DNA of 64,000 nucleotides, taken from contig NC_081411.1 of assembly GCF_030272615.1 (NCBI RefSeq), positions 187,923,949 through 187,987,948 on the forward strand. Reading direction: 5' to 3'. Positions 46,869-60,000 of this stretch are shown here, piece after piece; the first letter of the stretch is position 1; each line of letters starts with the position of its first letter. Under the pieces are notes generated by a model, which saw nothing but the letters and a program-made list of their open reading frames with translations, was not told the DNA's origin and ran no database searches. Made by a program: the position numbers and the translations under genes. Source of the stretch: Cryptomeria japonica (taxonomy: Eukaryota > Streptophyta > Pinopsida > Cupressales > Cupressaceae).

Positions 46869-49800
46869 TCTTGGGACTATTTAAAACTGAGTCAAGTTTA
46901 TAGGCCTATTTCAAATTTTTTTCTCTGTATGTCAGAAAGGCACCTAAATGAGTCAGTTTGAAGGGCCTAGTTTGCGAGAGGGTAAAATGGGGCTAGTTGA
47001 TTTTCAGAGGGTAAGGCTCGGGATTCATGTCCCACACCTTTCATTTGGCCTATTCAGTGATGTGCAACTTTCAGAATTCAATTTGGATAAGTTTATGAGG
47101 TACCCATTTCAAGGGGTGAGCTGAAAGTGCATTCTAGGCACAAGTGCAAATTTTATTAAGTAGCCTAATTTGGGTGTTTATATCTTTTGCCATGTTAATT
47201 ATCATGAATAATTTCAAAATGGATGGAATTTTATTCATAAATGTGAGTCAACATGCAAAATTTCAAGTCCTTATGAATCCGTTTGTTCAGTTTTCAAAGC
47301 TCAATCTGTTTGTAGTTTGTGATGTTTGCACAAGTGTAAAAATGTCCTGGTGAGCGTCATGTTAGAATGTTTGCTCCAGGATAATTTTGGTATAAATGGT
47401 GAGCTACATTTCAAATTTCAAGGCTCTACCAATCCGTTTGATCAGTTTTCAAAAGAGCTCATTTTGCCATCAAATTCAGTTATCCGCACTCCAGTGTTAT
47501 ATCAGTTAATGTAGCCGTTTTGGTGAGCGTACCGTTTGCATCCTGTCAGTCTGGTGATCGAATTGAGAATTCAAAGATTTAATATGTACTTTAAGGTACC
47601 TATGTTCCAAATTTGACGACATACGGAGGTTGTTTGATATTTTTGAGAAAGGCGTCATGTGTTGCCAGGACATTGACTTCATCAGGTCCGCAGTGTCGAC
47701 AAAGCCAGTTGGGCATTTTCAGAAATTAATATCTTTTCGCTCAGGACTCGTCTTGAGAAACCATTTGGTAGAAGTCATCCTTGTATATCAAAGTACATGC
47801 CTATCAGACGATGAGCTCTAGAAAGGTGTTTTGACCACATTGAAAATTATGTCTTCGCGATTAAATGCGAAAATTGTGGCGTAATTGCTTGAAAGTTGCA
47901 AAATGCAATTTTATGATCCGAAAATGATGTCGATCATTTCCAGAGGTATGTTTGAGTTTAGTGAAGCATTCCAGAGGCCAGTTGCTTGGAAACAAAATTT
48001 TTTTTAGTCAGACCCACTTTGGAGCCCGACTTGGCCCATGGCTGCGCATTAATTTTGTGCCAGAATGGTTTTCATTTCATGGAATTTCAACTTCTAGACA
48101 TAATCGAGGAAGTGATTAATGCTATTGGCTTACTCAAGGTTGAATTTTCTATAGTGGTGTATTAGAGATTCCAATCTTTAAAAAAAAACAAAAAAACTTA
48201 TGCAATGGAAGCCGATGGTCTTGGAATAGATGTTTGAAACACCAAAAACTCCATGCAATGGCATTATGGTAGTTGGAGTGTGGTACGTGGGTCTTCATGT
48301 GTGCTCTTTGATTGCAAGTGTGGTGTGGATCTCCTTTCCTTAGTCTTCCCTGCTATGTAGAGAGCAAATTTGGGAAAATAAATTGAAATCATCAAACAAA
48401 TGCAATATGGCAGATTTGATGCCAAATCTCCCATACAACATGTAAAAACCCAGCCAAAGCAAAGAAGTGGCAATGTGGCATGTAAGGAAATGTAAAAATT
48501 TCAAACCAAATGCAAATTTCCTCCTCTTTATGTGCATAAGTAAAGGGCATTCAAAGTTTCAAACAAATGCATAGACCGTGGCAGCTGGGAAAGGTTTAAT
48601 AAACCTTAAACTTAATGAAATTGCAGTTGCATATCAACACTCTCCCTCCCACGCGCAAGCATGCATCTCGAGGTGATGGAGGAGATGACTGAGTGACAAT
48701 TGGGTGGACCCCATGCAGGCACGCTTCCCGAGGCAGACAGACAAAATTTTGTAGAGGAAGGTCGGCTTAACGAGTGAGCAAGTTCAAGATGGATCAACGG
48801 TGCGCGCTATTTCGCGAAAGGAAGATGCACGTGAGTTACACCCTGGGAAATAGCGAAAGTGAACGAGAGTCATCCATGTGTTGTGATAGATGGTCATGTT
48901 ATTTTTGAAGATGACATGGCGATGAAGTGGCGTACAAGCAAGCAGCCCAGTGGTGGTGACATGGCCGACAGGTGGCAAAAGATGAGGTGTCATCCCAGGT
49001 GGCATCCAGTCAACCCCATCGACCAATCAGAGGCCGCCACATGGCAAGGTGTCAAAGCACAAATGGAGGCAAAAAATCAAAATTAAAATGAATAAATGAT
49101 ATAGTTCTGACTATATTAAAATTCGAAATATTTAAATGACTGAGCACAAATGGGAATTAATTTGCCCAGGGTCTAAATTTTGGCCAAAATATAAAGTATT
49201 AAATATCGCCAGAAAGCTCTCGGAGTGAGGAATATGATTATGAGGTTAATTTTGACAAATGTGGGATATTTTGGAGGCAGTATCCACAGGAACAAAATTC
49301 AGTTAGAGGGGAGACACTTGGCAATTTTCAGTTGTAGATTTGTTTTTCTTCCCTCTTTTTATTCCCAATTCTTCTTAGTTGTAGGGGTTCTAGTTTTTGA
49401 GAGATTTGCTCCAACGGAGAAATCTAAAATTGTAGGTTCTAGTGATGGCATCCTTTTATCAATGCAAATGACAGTGTGTTCGTCTATGTTTTCAGTGTTG
49501 TCTCTACTGTAGGTTTAGTTTTAGTTTGCAGGTTCACACATATGCAAGGCATGTGTGAGTTTCCATGAAATTGTCTCCAAAATGTACTCAGATTCATATA
49601 ATTTCATATTATCAAGGATAATTTGAGTTGTCTCTTTTAGATTCCTCTAAGAGTGTAATGTTGTCTTTTGGGTATTCTTCAAGGAAGGATTTAAATCCTA
49701 AAACCTAGCATTAATGATTTTGAATGCATATTGGATATCTACATATAAGTATGGTTTTGTGACAGAGGAAAGGATTGTATTAATGTAAGGCATTGATACA

Positions 49801-50273
49801 TGAAAATTTAATGTTGAAAAGAACTTGCATCTGAGATTTCTCATCGAGTCTTATGCATGACTCTGTGGCCTGGATAAGGCACTGGTCTCTTGTAATATTG
49901 AAAGGTTGTCAGAACACCTTTTAAAAAAAAAAAATCAGAATATCTTTTTATATTTTATGTTATGTGGAAGTGTCCCTCCATCTCATGATTCAAAATGTTG
50001 AGTTGCAAGTGTGGATCTAGCCCATCCTCAGTTATCTCTTAGTTTTTGAACCTATTGAGATCCATTTGCTTTTAATTGATGCAGTCTTGTGTGTAATAGG
50101 TCTAATTAAATGCATCAAACGTATACTTGCCTAGGTTTTGCAGAGCCTGAAGAGTAGAAGGATTCATATCCTTGTCATGTTGTCCAAGCCCTGAGGTGTT
50201 TCATTGATTTAGATTGGCTATCTCATAGATAGATTTGCAGGTATACTTGGGTTATCACTTTTGGTGAACAACA
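46869..50273 (+). repeat. Solo LTR of the L family
   Basis: Collinear with the 4.2 kb L LTRs but shorter (3,405 bp) and more diverged. It starts TCTTGGGACT (TGTTGGGACT expected) and ends GGTGAACAACA. GTGGG flanks both sides (46864-46868, 50274-50278), so it is a complete insertion reduced by LTR-LTR recombination. Small open frames have no known domain and no gene is supported. Confidence 0.9.
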
Positions 50274-50355
50274 GTGGGAAAAACCTTGGTGGGATTTGTG
50301 ACCCACAATATTTACTCACTGGCCAATGAATAAATACTACTTACAATAAGGGGCC
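50274..50355 (-). repeat. Element E 3' LTR, piece 2
   Basis: Resumes the LTR at GTGGGAAAAACCTTGGTGGG and ends AAGGGGCC, where unit X begins. GGGCC (50351-50355) is the target duplication of X. Confidence 0.87.
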
Positions 50356-50716
50356 TGTTATCACTGTTTTAAATTTGTTGGAAGTATTGCCTTTTATTAT
50401 GAAAATCTGTTAGAATTTTTTATTTTGGTCCTTTTTTGCGAGTCCATGACCAAAAGGTTTTAGGGTTTGATGTTAAATTTCAAAATTTTCCAAAGCATAA
50501 ACCCTTGTGTTGCTTTATCTTCAAATCTTTTATTTCAGCTTGTTGCTTTTTCAACTTAAGTGGAAGGGTCATCCTATCGTCAAAAGGGGGCCACTTTGTG
50601 TTCTAGGCTTAGGCGGGATCTATCAACCTTGAAGTATTTTTCAAGTCCTATGCCTTTGATTATATATGTGTCGAGTCCTTAAAAATCGGGTATGTTCCTA
50701 TTTGATCTCATGACTA

Positions 50717-51330
50717 TCGCTATACCGCAACGTGAAAATATCGAAACCTTAATAGTTGTGACATGGCGATAATTGGTGGGGCTTGGCAAAAGAAAGGCTT
50801 AGGTGAGTTAATAGGCAAGCAAGTTTTGAGAAGATCGGACATCTGTCGCTATACCGCAAAAAAAAATTGTACGATGAATATTAGCAATGACATGGTGACA
50901 AACCATTAGCGGCAGCGGTCAATGACCAATGGTTTAGGCAAGAGGTTACGGTGAATAGTAAAATGATGGCGGTTAAGTGGTAGTGAACAAAAAGCTACAT
51001 GATGGATATCAGTAGTGACATGGTGAGAACCGGTGGGGCCTGTGAGAAAAGAAAGGCTGAGGCATGTTAAAGATCTGGTAAGATAAGAAGAGATCGACAA
51101 TGGTCGCTATACCGCAAAGAAAAAATGCTTGACTAATAATTGTTCTGACATAGCAGCAAAGGGCGGATAATTGACCAACTGATGGGCCCAATAAGGAAGC
51201 TTTTGTTGTTAACGAGTGTGCTAGTTTGGTAGGATCCAATGGTGGTCGCTATACCGCAGTGGAAGTGCATCCGAACTTTAACCATTGCGGCTTGGCGACC
51301 AAGTGAGAAATATGCATAGGGCATCCTTTT
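50717..51330. repeat. Degenerate tandem repeats, 128-142 bp period
   Basis: GTCGCTATACCGCAA or a close variant occurs at 50717-50730, 50845-50859, 51103-51117 and 51245-51258. Each is followed after about 30 bases by a GTGACATGGYGA-like word and then GGTGGGGC-like sequence. The 258-bp gap between the second and third contains a decayed unit near 50990, so there were probably five units. It lies upstream of the X open frame. Confidence 0.7.
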
Positions 51331-51628
51331 GGGCCGTTGGAGCCAAAATTTTAAAATATAAAAAAGTTTAACTGCAGAAGTGTGTGGCTTTATGAATTGG
51401 TAATCAATGCTCAGTTATTATCAAAACTCATTGATAAGACAGTGTTAGAAATTCAACATAGCACAAGGGAATTCGAAGAAATTTTGTAGAAAATAGGTGC
51501 ACTGTCTGAGTTTTCTCAAGCTACAAGTAAGTTTTTCTATGAGTTTTCTTTGTATCTTTTCTCTTGTGGTGCTCGAAATTTATGATGAATTATCAGAAAT
51601 AGTGATTGTGGTAGGGATAGTTTTTAAA

Positions 51629-54600
51629 ATGGCACCATGAAAGGAACCTAGAGGAAAGGTGGATTACCAAGAATGAGCTATCTGTGATGATTTCTTGGAG
51701 CAATTAGCTCAATCTACTAATAGTGTGGCCAAAATAAAAGAAATTGTGCCTAAAGCTTCCCATCTGAAAGTTGGTGATGGGCTATATGATAAAGGTTGTT
51801 GGTTGACGGATGCTCAGATAGGCATGGTAGGTTTAGGACTATTCAGAGTAGGATTTAGTAAGTGAAATTCACTTGCCCCAACTAACAGTATATGGGAGTT
51901 GGATGTTGGAAAACTTGTAGTGCTTGGAGTATTCATGGATGTTGACCTGCTGACCCAGATTGCAAAAAACTATGACCCCATCACTAAAACTGTGAGAAAT
52001 ATAAGTGGAGGAGTTTTAATTGAAATCAATGATGATGAATTCAGGAAATTTTTTTGGCTAAGTGAGGCCTCAAATTATTTAGAGCCTATTGATTTTGACA
52101 TGCTTAAGAAGGTCTATGATGCACAGAAGGATCATCTTAGGAGTGGGCCATTGAAAGAATTATTTGCAAAAATAGGAGGATTGACATTAGTAGGCCCAAA
52201 CACGATGGAGCCTTTCCCTTTGAATTTCTTTACTCTGAGGGCTAAAGGATTATACTGTTCTTTATGTCAGATTCTTGAGGAAGATGTAGAAGACACCATG
52301 CCAACCCACTACATGCTTATGATGGAACAAATTTTGAATCCATGTCTGGTAGTGACTTTTGATTCTACCACCCTACCTTACTAATGCCATTCATGAAGGC
52401 CTAATTGTAATAAAAAATGCTAAAGTAGATAGACCTTTTGGATGGTATTCCCTTCTTATGCATATGCTCTTAGTTAAAGGTGCTCAATACTTTGCAACTA
52501 AGATGGACTTGTTGAAGGAAAGAGAGGGAGAGGAAACACCTCTTCAGTTAAGGAGCACCATTTTGTCCTAGGATAGAGAGGATGCAAGTTATTTGAAATT
52601 TGATAAATACTTTGCATCCAGGCTTAAAATCCTTTTATGTCAAGAAAACCCTAGGATTCCTAAGGCCCTCTTGGAATTCATTAGACCCAAAGAGTTTGCT
52701 GAAGGTATTAAAATTTTGCATAACTGGGGGATATAATTTTGTACCCTATTTCTATTGTTTTCAGAGTGTATGGTTTTAGGGGAAGTCCATATTTTCTCCC
52801 CTACCGGGTCCCTTTGAAGGTAGGTATAGCTGAGATCTTGAGGCAAATTGGATATTTATAGGAAGCAAAGTTGACAAACAAAGGAAGGGGCACCATTTTC
52901 CCAACAGTCATAGTGGCCCATCAGTTTGTAATCACCAAGGGTGGCTGGGTATATTTTGATAAATTTATTCAGCCATATAGGCTACCCAGCACAGTTGCTA
53001 GGTTCGTTGATCAAGAGGATTTCTTCAATGGTATGATTAGGAAGAAAGTTAGATGTGGAGGTAAATCTCATCAATTTGATTTACCTGAAGACTTAATAAT
53101 GAATGAATTTAATTTGGATGAACAAGAAGTAAGGAAAGAGAAATGGATAGTGTTCAAGAAAACTCTAGATTTCATTCAGCATTTTGATAGTAACTATGAT
53201 CTTTTTGAAGAAAAGATTAAGTTTTTGGTGGTCTATTTTGAGGATCTAGTGCAGACTTTAAAAGAGAAAAGGGAGGTTGTAATAGGAGTTGATCCTGAGA
53301 AAGCTAAACTTGTTTTATCTAAGCCTACTTATGTCAGGGTGGTTCCCCCTAGTGAATATGTGATGTATAAAAAATTAGGGTATAATATAGTAATGCCCAA
53401 AAGGGATGAGCCCTCCACTTTGAAAGGAAAAAGGCCACTAGAAGATATCATTGAAATCCAAGACTCTCCAAAAAGGCAAAGAGTAGGGGAAGAAGTGCAG
53501 ACAGATGAGCCCTTATATTCTCCTTCCCAATCCCCAATACACATAGGAGATGAGCATGCAGTAGCTGAGTAGTTGTTGCAATTAGGGAGTCTTGGAGAAA
53601 TTGCCTGCACCTATGGAGAGATGCAAGAAGGAATGCCAGAAGAACCAGCAAGTGCCAAAATGTACTTGACTGTTGAAGAGTTCAAAGGTAAGGAATTCGA
53701 CTTTGTCATTAAGCAAGCCAGTGAGGAATTTTTGGCAGATAGCAATTCTGTTAAAACATGAGCATTTTTATAGTTTCTTTGGAGAATGAATACAGAGAAA
53801 TTCCAAGAGAGATGTGAGAAAAGGAAGGTTGAACATCCCCAATAAGATACATCTATTATTGAGACAAAAGTGAAGCAGGAGATGCTAGCAAAGTTTGAGG
53901 CAATTACCCCTGAGCAGGGAAGGAAAATGATTGTAAAAGCTAGAGTTTTGATTCTCCCTGAGTGGGATATAGCTGATGCATTAATTCTTGATGTAGTTAG
54001 AAAAGAGACTGACCCTCTAGAAGGAATAACCTACAACACTAACCATGTTGCCTTAGTTATGTGGTCATTAAGAAGAGAAGAAAGCAAAAAGAGAAATGAC
54101 TCCTCAGATTCCAGTTATTCAAGAGGCATAATTATCAGGAGAGTGAAGGACACAGGGGTGATACAAGCTGCTAGTACAACTTTTGAATTTGCAAAATTCA
54201 GTATGGTAGTGGCTGAGAAAGAAGCCAAGGAGAAAGATGATCTCCAAGTGAAGTTAGAATTAGTACTGAAAGCCTATAATGAAGCTAAAATTGTGATAGC
54301 TCATAAGGACAACACAATTGCCAAACTGAAGGTCCAGATAACAGGACAACAACAAAAAGGTGAACCCTCTAATTTGATGATTGCCTCTTCTCCAGCCAAA
54401 CCATCTTCTACTAGCCTAATTATTGAATTTCCTCTTTCCCCTAAGATTCCTAGTTTTCAATCTGCTACAAGTATCCAAGATGAGATGGAAAGGTTGAAGC
54501 AAGATCAAGCCATTTTTGCAAGTAAATATGAGGAGAAGGTCAGGGGAACCATTTTGAAATTTTCTGATAAATTTGGGGCTTCAGTTGTGTACATAAATAT

Positions 54601-55228
54601 GAGTAGATTTGTGAACCTTTTGAATTCTTTGAAGGAGGATAAGGCCATTCTGAAGTGAATTTTGGATAAATGGATTGCTAAGGAGGTGGTTTTGGAACTT
54701 ATGTACTTATCCCATGAAGAGGTAGGTCTTGATGCCACCATTAAATCCACTTATGAGCTGGTAAAAGGTATGTCAAGGTTGGCAGAAGAAAGAGTTAATC
54801 TAGAAAGAAAAGCAAATCTGTATAGAAAAGGGTATGCTGATCAGATTGTTGAACTATTTCCTAGGGGTTTTATTGGCACCAACAAGTTGAAAGATAAAGA
54901 GGTGTGGCTTGGTGAGTTAGGCCATAAATTGTCACAATAGATAAATGACATCATAAATTTAAATGATACATCTTTGTTTATTCAAACAATTGAGGAAATT
55001 GACAAGATAAAGTCACATTTTGGGTTTTTGGAAAAGGAAGTTAAGTAGTTAAGGAATACAAGGAAAAGATTAAATAAGTTGAAGAAGAAAATTGTTAACT
55101 TTTCGTGGCCTGGTGATGACATATTTGAAGAATGGAAAGATAAGTATGTGATACAAGAAGCAGAGGTTCAAGAAGAGTCAACCGACACTGCAGCATGCGA
55201 CAACCTTGAGGAAATTGGAAGTGGTTAG
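51629..55228 (+). pseudogene. Long open frame of unit X, product unrecognised
   Basis: One frame of about 1,200 codons from an ATG at 51629 to a TAG at 55226-55228, broken by about eight stops and by a pair of compensating frameshifts (near 52370 and 52735). The N-terminal 600 residues look globular (YDPITKTVRNISGGV, HGEF-less, NAKVDRPFGWYSLLMHMLLVKG, ITKGGWVYFDKF). A KRPLEDI...SPKRQR cluster near 53440-53480 resembles a bipartite nuclear localisation signal. The C-terminal third is long charged helix, probably coiled coil. No zinc knuckle, protease, RT or integrase motif. The overall plan (globular part, basic patch, coiled coil) recalls ORF2 of elements D and E, but I cannot show homology. 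Function unknown. Confidence 0.6.
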
Positions 55229-56259
55229 CTCTTGTAACAATTTATTTTAGGCTAATTGGATTTTTGACGGATTGAGGACACCTAGCGCTCAACCTATGAA
55301 TATTAAGAAGTCATTTGGCCTTTCTCCATCTAGTTAACTAGTTGGTTTTCCTCTTGTTCTCTTTAGTAAGCAATGTAAATCTTTTTGAGGGGGAATTATG
55401 GTTATAACAAAATATTTTCTAGGAAAGTATGAAGCTTGTTGCATCCATATCTCTATAAATGGATACTAGGACTACTTAGAAAATCATCACAAGAATTCTA
55501 TAAGAAAGCTCTAGCAAAATGTATTTAGGGTTTTTTTGGTGTGCTAGAAAATCATTCTGAATTATGTAGAATTTGATGGAGAATATTAATATACAGACCA
55601 AAACATTTTAAGTCTTGTTTCCTATTGTCTTCATGTTTGTGTGATTGGTTACCTTTTTGATTAGATGATTTAGGATTTTTTAATTGAATGATTTGCAAAT
55701 TTTTTTATGAGAATGTGTTTAGGTGGTTCCCTCAAGGAGGGAAATTAGATATACTTAAATTATTTTTCATTGGTAATTAGTGATTCCTACTTGAATTTGA
55801 TGACTGGGTTTAGCATATGGTGAGAATTTATAAATGTCAGGGATATATAGATTTGGTTAAATGAATGTAATGTCATGTATGTGAATTTCTTCTGTCAGTT
55901 CTTGTCCAATTCTGAATAACTTTGAAGCCCAAATAAGGCACTGGTATAGCTTGTTGAATCTCATGACCTTCTTGTTGATCAATGAAAATGAATACGAGTC
56001 TTTCATTTATGTCCGGCTATATTTAAAGTTGTAGGGTTTGCAGAAGTTGGCACTGGTCTTCTGTACATCTTCAATTGCAAAGAGTGATCCTAAAGGTATA
56101 CCCGCCTAAGCTAAGTGGAAGCTTAAAGTGTAGAAGGTTTTTTTTTAAACCTTATCAATTGTTGTCTTTTTGTTTCTATTTCTTGTTGTTCTACCCATAG
56201 GTGATAGAGGTTTTAAATTTTGGTGGAGAAAACAAAGCAATCAGAAATTGAGAATAACA
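55229..56259 (+). other. 3' non-coding part of unit X, LTR-like
   Basis: GAGGGGG at 55387-55393 is followed by TGGTTATAAC at 55399. The block up to the ATAACA end has LTR-like features in the order seen at the 3' end of the L LTRs (AAGGCACTGGT near 55936, then GGTATACCCGCCTAAG, then GTGTAGAAGG). It suggests a gypsy-type LTR distantly related to L. Confidence 0.45.
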
Positions 56260-56782
56260 GGGCCTGCACATGCAGGGAGGCCAACAACTTAGAGCTCACT
56301 GCTCAATAAAGAGTCACACTGACTACAAAATGGATTAATAAATCCAATACAATGTACTACTCAAAACAACATCTCTAATGCCAAGTTCAGTATCAGTTTG
56401 AGCTCAGTTTATAACCAAAATCTTCATTATCAACTATATCACTTTATACAATAAAATGTCTCATTGTCTATTCCTCTCTCTCTCTTACAAAATGACCTAT
56501 AAGATCTCATACATATATGAGTCTTTTACAATATACCATGTTGGATTACAAAAGATAATTATATTATAATAAATAATAGTTCATCCCATATCGGTCGGAG
56601 TGTCGGTATGCTTTGTTGCCGATGTAATCTGAATGTCGATGTAAGTGCCTGTTGGTGCTGGTGTCTTCTGGTGTATGAAGTTTGTGATGCCGAGCATGTA
56701 GAAACTAATTTCTAGTGAGTTGCTAGTTGGTTCCCATAAATGACAACATCAACTATTCTCATAAGAGTGTAGAATGCCAACA
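56260..56782 (-). repeat. Element E 3' LTR, piece 3
   Basis: GGGCCTGCACATGCAGGGAGG... to GAATGCCAACA. It contains the inverted repeat at 56263-56276 and a TATA-like run near 56505. It is the inner end of the LTR, bordering the polypurine tract. Confidence 0.87.
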
Positions 56783-57000
56783 ATCTCCCCCTTTGGCATT
56801 GATGCAAGACTCATGAAAAAAATCAAAGCTATTATTCAAAACTGAAATCCAAATAAAGTGTGCTCCCCCTGAGCAAGTGATCTCCTTGAGTAAGTGATCT
56901 CCTTTGTACATGTATTTTTCTCACCACTACTCCCCCTTTGACATCAATGACAAAGGATGTCATAAATAATCAAAAGAGTACAAAAATGTTACCTCAAATT
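56783..57000 (-). other. Element E 3' tail with polypurine tracts
   Basis: ATCTCCCCCTTTGGC at 56783-56797, GCTCCCCCTGAG near 56862 and CTCCCCCTTTGAC near 56930 on plus. Same arrangement as in element D. Confidence 0.75.
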
Positions 57001-60000
57001 CTATAATCGGTTGGTTACAATTTGAAAGATGTCTCCCAAAATCATATTTAGACTCTGGATAAACTTGTTACTATCAGTTAAAGTTGCTTTAGTCTATTGG
57101 ATCATATCAGTGAGATAGTGCATTTGCTTCTCCGGTGATCGTTCTACTTGAATTGTTGCCTTAGATATTTCACCTTTGTGAGTAATAAGACTATCTAACC
57201 TCGGACCAAGTTTATCCTTTAATTCTCGAGCATTAGACCTTATTCTTTCCTTTTCTTTCTCAAGTTTTTACAACTTCTCGTTAAAAACTGATATAAGTCT
57301 AGATGAACCTATTATATTATCTGCAATGTCATTAATTTCTTTTTGTGTCTTTTTGATCTCCTCATCAATGTCCTCTGTTAAACAATGAGGTCTACATGCT
57401 TCCCTATATAACTCCTTATACTCCAAAATTGTAGAATTCAGTACTAGTAAAAGTGTACCTAAATGATCAGTACATTTCTTTATGGTGTTTTCAAAGAATG
57501 TGTTTTTCTCTTTGTCAACTCTCTCCTTTATTGTATCCTCATTTACCCTATCTATAGTTATTACATTATTAGCAATGAATTTGGACAATGTGTCCAATTT
57601 CCCTAAAGAATCATTTATGTGATCTATCTTACAATTAGCTGAAATCATCTTCATAATGGGTAATGTGTTATCAATTTCCTTAAATGCTAAGGCATTGCAA
57701 TCAATAATCCTTTTGATTGAATCCAAAAGTAACTCTACAATATTAGTGGGTCTGTATTCATTTGTAGAAGTGCTTGGTTCTGCTGTAGGTTTCTATTCAA
57801 CAGATGTCTGACCAATCACCTTCACTATATCCTCTTTGTTTCCATCAGATGCATCCACTTTACTTATATTTTCTTCTACGGGATCTATCTGTGTCTATAC
57901 CTCTACCTTTAAAGGTTTCTTAGTCTTATTATACTTTTCTACAACTACTAGTGTCATAGACTCAGAATGTACCTCTGCCTCAGATTGTTTCTCTATTTGT
58001 ACCACTACCGGTTTCTCAAATTCCGGTGGCCCTGTGCAAGTTGTCTTGTCCTCTATTTGTTTCTCAGTCCCTAGTTGCTTTGTTTGGGCTGGTATCTCAG
58101 TTTCCTGAGAGTCAACAATTTGTGTCGATTTCTCTGAAATCTTGCTTTCCTCAACACTGTCTACCTTAACCTCTGAAGATTCTTTGTCCACAACAATGTT
58201 TACCTCCTGAGTATCTATATTCAGTGTAAAGAGTATCTCCAACTCTGGATTAGTATCATCATGGGTTAATCCTTCAATAGCTATATCTGGTTGATTAGCT
58301 GTATGAATGGGTGATGAAGGTGCTATTGGAGGGGTGTCTTGGGTTGGTGGAGGGATGTTATCTATTATTTTTATGGAAGGTGCACCACCTACTTTACCTT
58401 TTCCTTGTCCTTTTGATATACCTTGAATGTCTTTTCCATTTTTGGTCTGCTTCTTTCCTCTTGCTTTTCTTTCTCTACAAAGAATATGTCCCATTTATCT
58501 GCAGTCTCATTTGCAATTTCTTTAACCCTGCTAGCCATCAGACTCACTTTCCAGTATCCACTAACAAATACTAACCGGTTAACTTAAAAAATAAGCTCAT
58601 CTACTTATTCCTTAGAATTTACCGGATGTATAGCCAAGAGTGCTTCAACTTTCAACTTCTTGTCTAGTTCCATTTTAGATAGCCTTTTTGCTTCTAATCT
58701 CATGTATAAATCATTTGGTATCTCATCAATCACTTCTATCAAAACTTTCTTGTAAATATCTAAGTGCAAAATAATACTTTCTTCAATTGTGTTTGTCAAA
58801 ATCATTGGAAGAATTATACCATTTATTTACATTAGATAGATTACCTTCCTCTGTAATCTCATTCAATAGATCATCCAATGTGGGGGTAACCGGTGTTTAT
58901 TTCTTCTTAGGTGTAAGCTTCTTCTTCGGTTCCCTAACTGCCTGTTGTTTCTTCCTTAGTGTACTGGTTTTCTTAGGTGAAGTAGAGGGTACTGGTGAGG
59001 GTTTTCTCTTCCTTTCTACTCTTTTAAACTCAGCAGCCTTACCACTGTCAGTATCGGAGGATGTTACAATTGGTGAAGCATGTACTTCAGGTTGCAGTCT
59101 TTCAAGCTCACTTGCTGATATACCACTAATATTCATGAAATTTTCTTTGATTTCCTTGACCTTCTTGGAGGCATCTCTGATAATTGTTTCTCTTCTTTTT
59201 GTCCTTTTCTACATAGATATGTTGCTCTCAATAGTTTCTACATTTCCAAAGAATTTCTCAGATGGCTCCCTTGGTGCATCAATTAGAGTTTTAGCATGTT
59301 TTTCTAGAACAGATTGGTCAACCTCATATCCCATCTCAGTAACCCAAATAGTTCTAGGGCTTACTGCTTCCATCCAAGTTTCATCTCTCTTAATGACAAA
59401 ACATATTTCCTTGTCATACTTGTCAATTATGCTCTGTGGTAGTCTCTCTTTTTCTCTGGTCTTAGTATGAAATGTTTTGAAGTTTCCTGTGATGTTCTTA
59501 ACACTATTAGTGCCCATATCACTGAAAGTTTCCTATATCTGTCTTCCTACTGAGATGTCATAACCAAAATCCTTGTGACCTATGTCGGGTATCTCTTTGG
59601 TAAAGTATAGCATCAGGCATACTAGTAGGTTTCCAAAATGGAAAGTACCTTTCTTGTCTCCCTTTATCTTCTTCAAATTGTCAATGAATTTACCCTTAAT
59701 CCATTCACACACATCAATCTTAGCATTATTGTTCACCATCTCATGTGCACTGTGAATACAAAGGCTAGAAACAAAATTTAGTCTATTTGCATGAGTTTCT
59801 TTGTATCCTAGTACCATATTGACATATTTCACATTTATATCCTTAACATCATTCACTCTAAGTGACCTGTTATCAGATGTGGCTCCAATTAACTCCATAA
59901 CTCCCCTGTTAGGTATTTTCTTGGTTTTTTCAGGTCTATTACTGGTTGAAGGTAAACTAGCAACTACCTTAATTGCTTCCCTGGTTATCTTGCAAACTGA

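Larger units (their letters stand above)
50356..56259 (+). mobile_element. Unit X: 5.9 kb insertion, class unclear
   Basis: It begins TGTTATCACTG and ends GAATAACA (TGTTAT/ATAACA inverted termini) and is flanked by GGGCC on both sides (50351-50355, 56260-56264) inside the E LTR. Termini and a 5-bp duplication are those made by an LTR-element integrase. It carries one long decayed frame (51629-55228), a 5' region with repeated motifs, and a polypurine tract at 55387-55393. No two long direct terminal repeats are apparent to me. The right 860 bp resembles an LTR in layout (TG at 55399 after the tract). The left LTR may be replaced or too diverged to see. Confidence 0.72.

Noticed and set aside
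50717-51258. Regularly spaced short repeats as a CRISPR-like array
   Set aside because: Spacing is 128-258 bp, the spacers are themselves related, no cas genes are present and the setting is a plant retroelement.
50356-56259. Unit X as a cut-and-paste DNA transposon
   Set aside because: Only six bases of terminal inverted repeat, a 5-bp duplication, TG/CA ends and no transposase motif fit an LTR-element integrase better.
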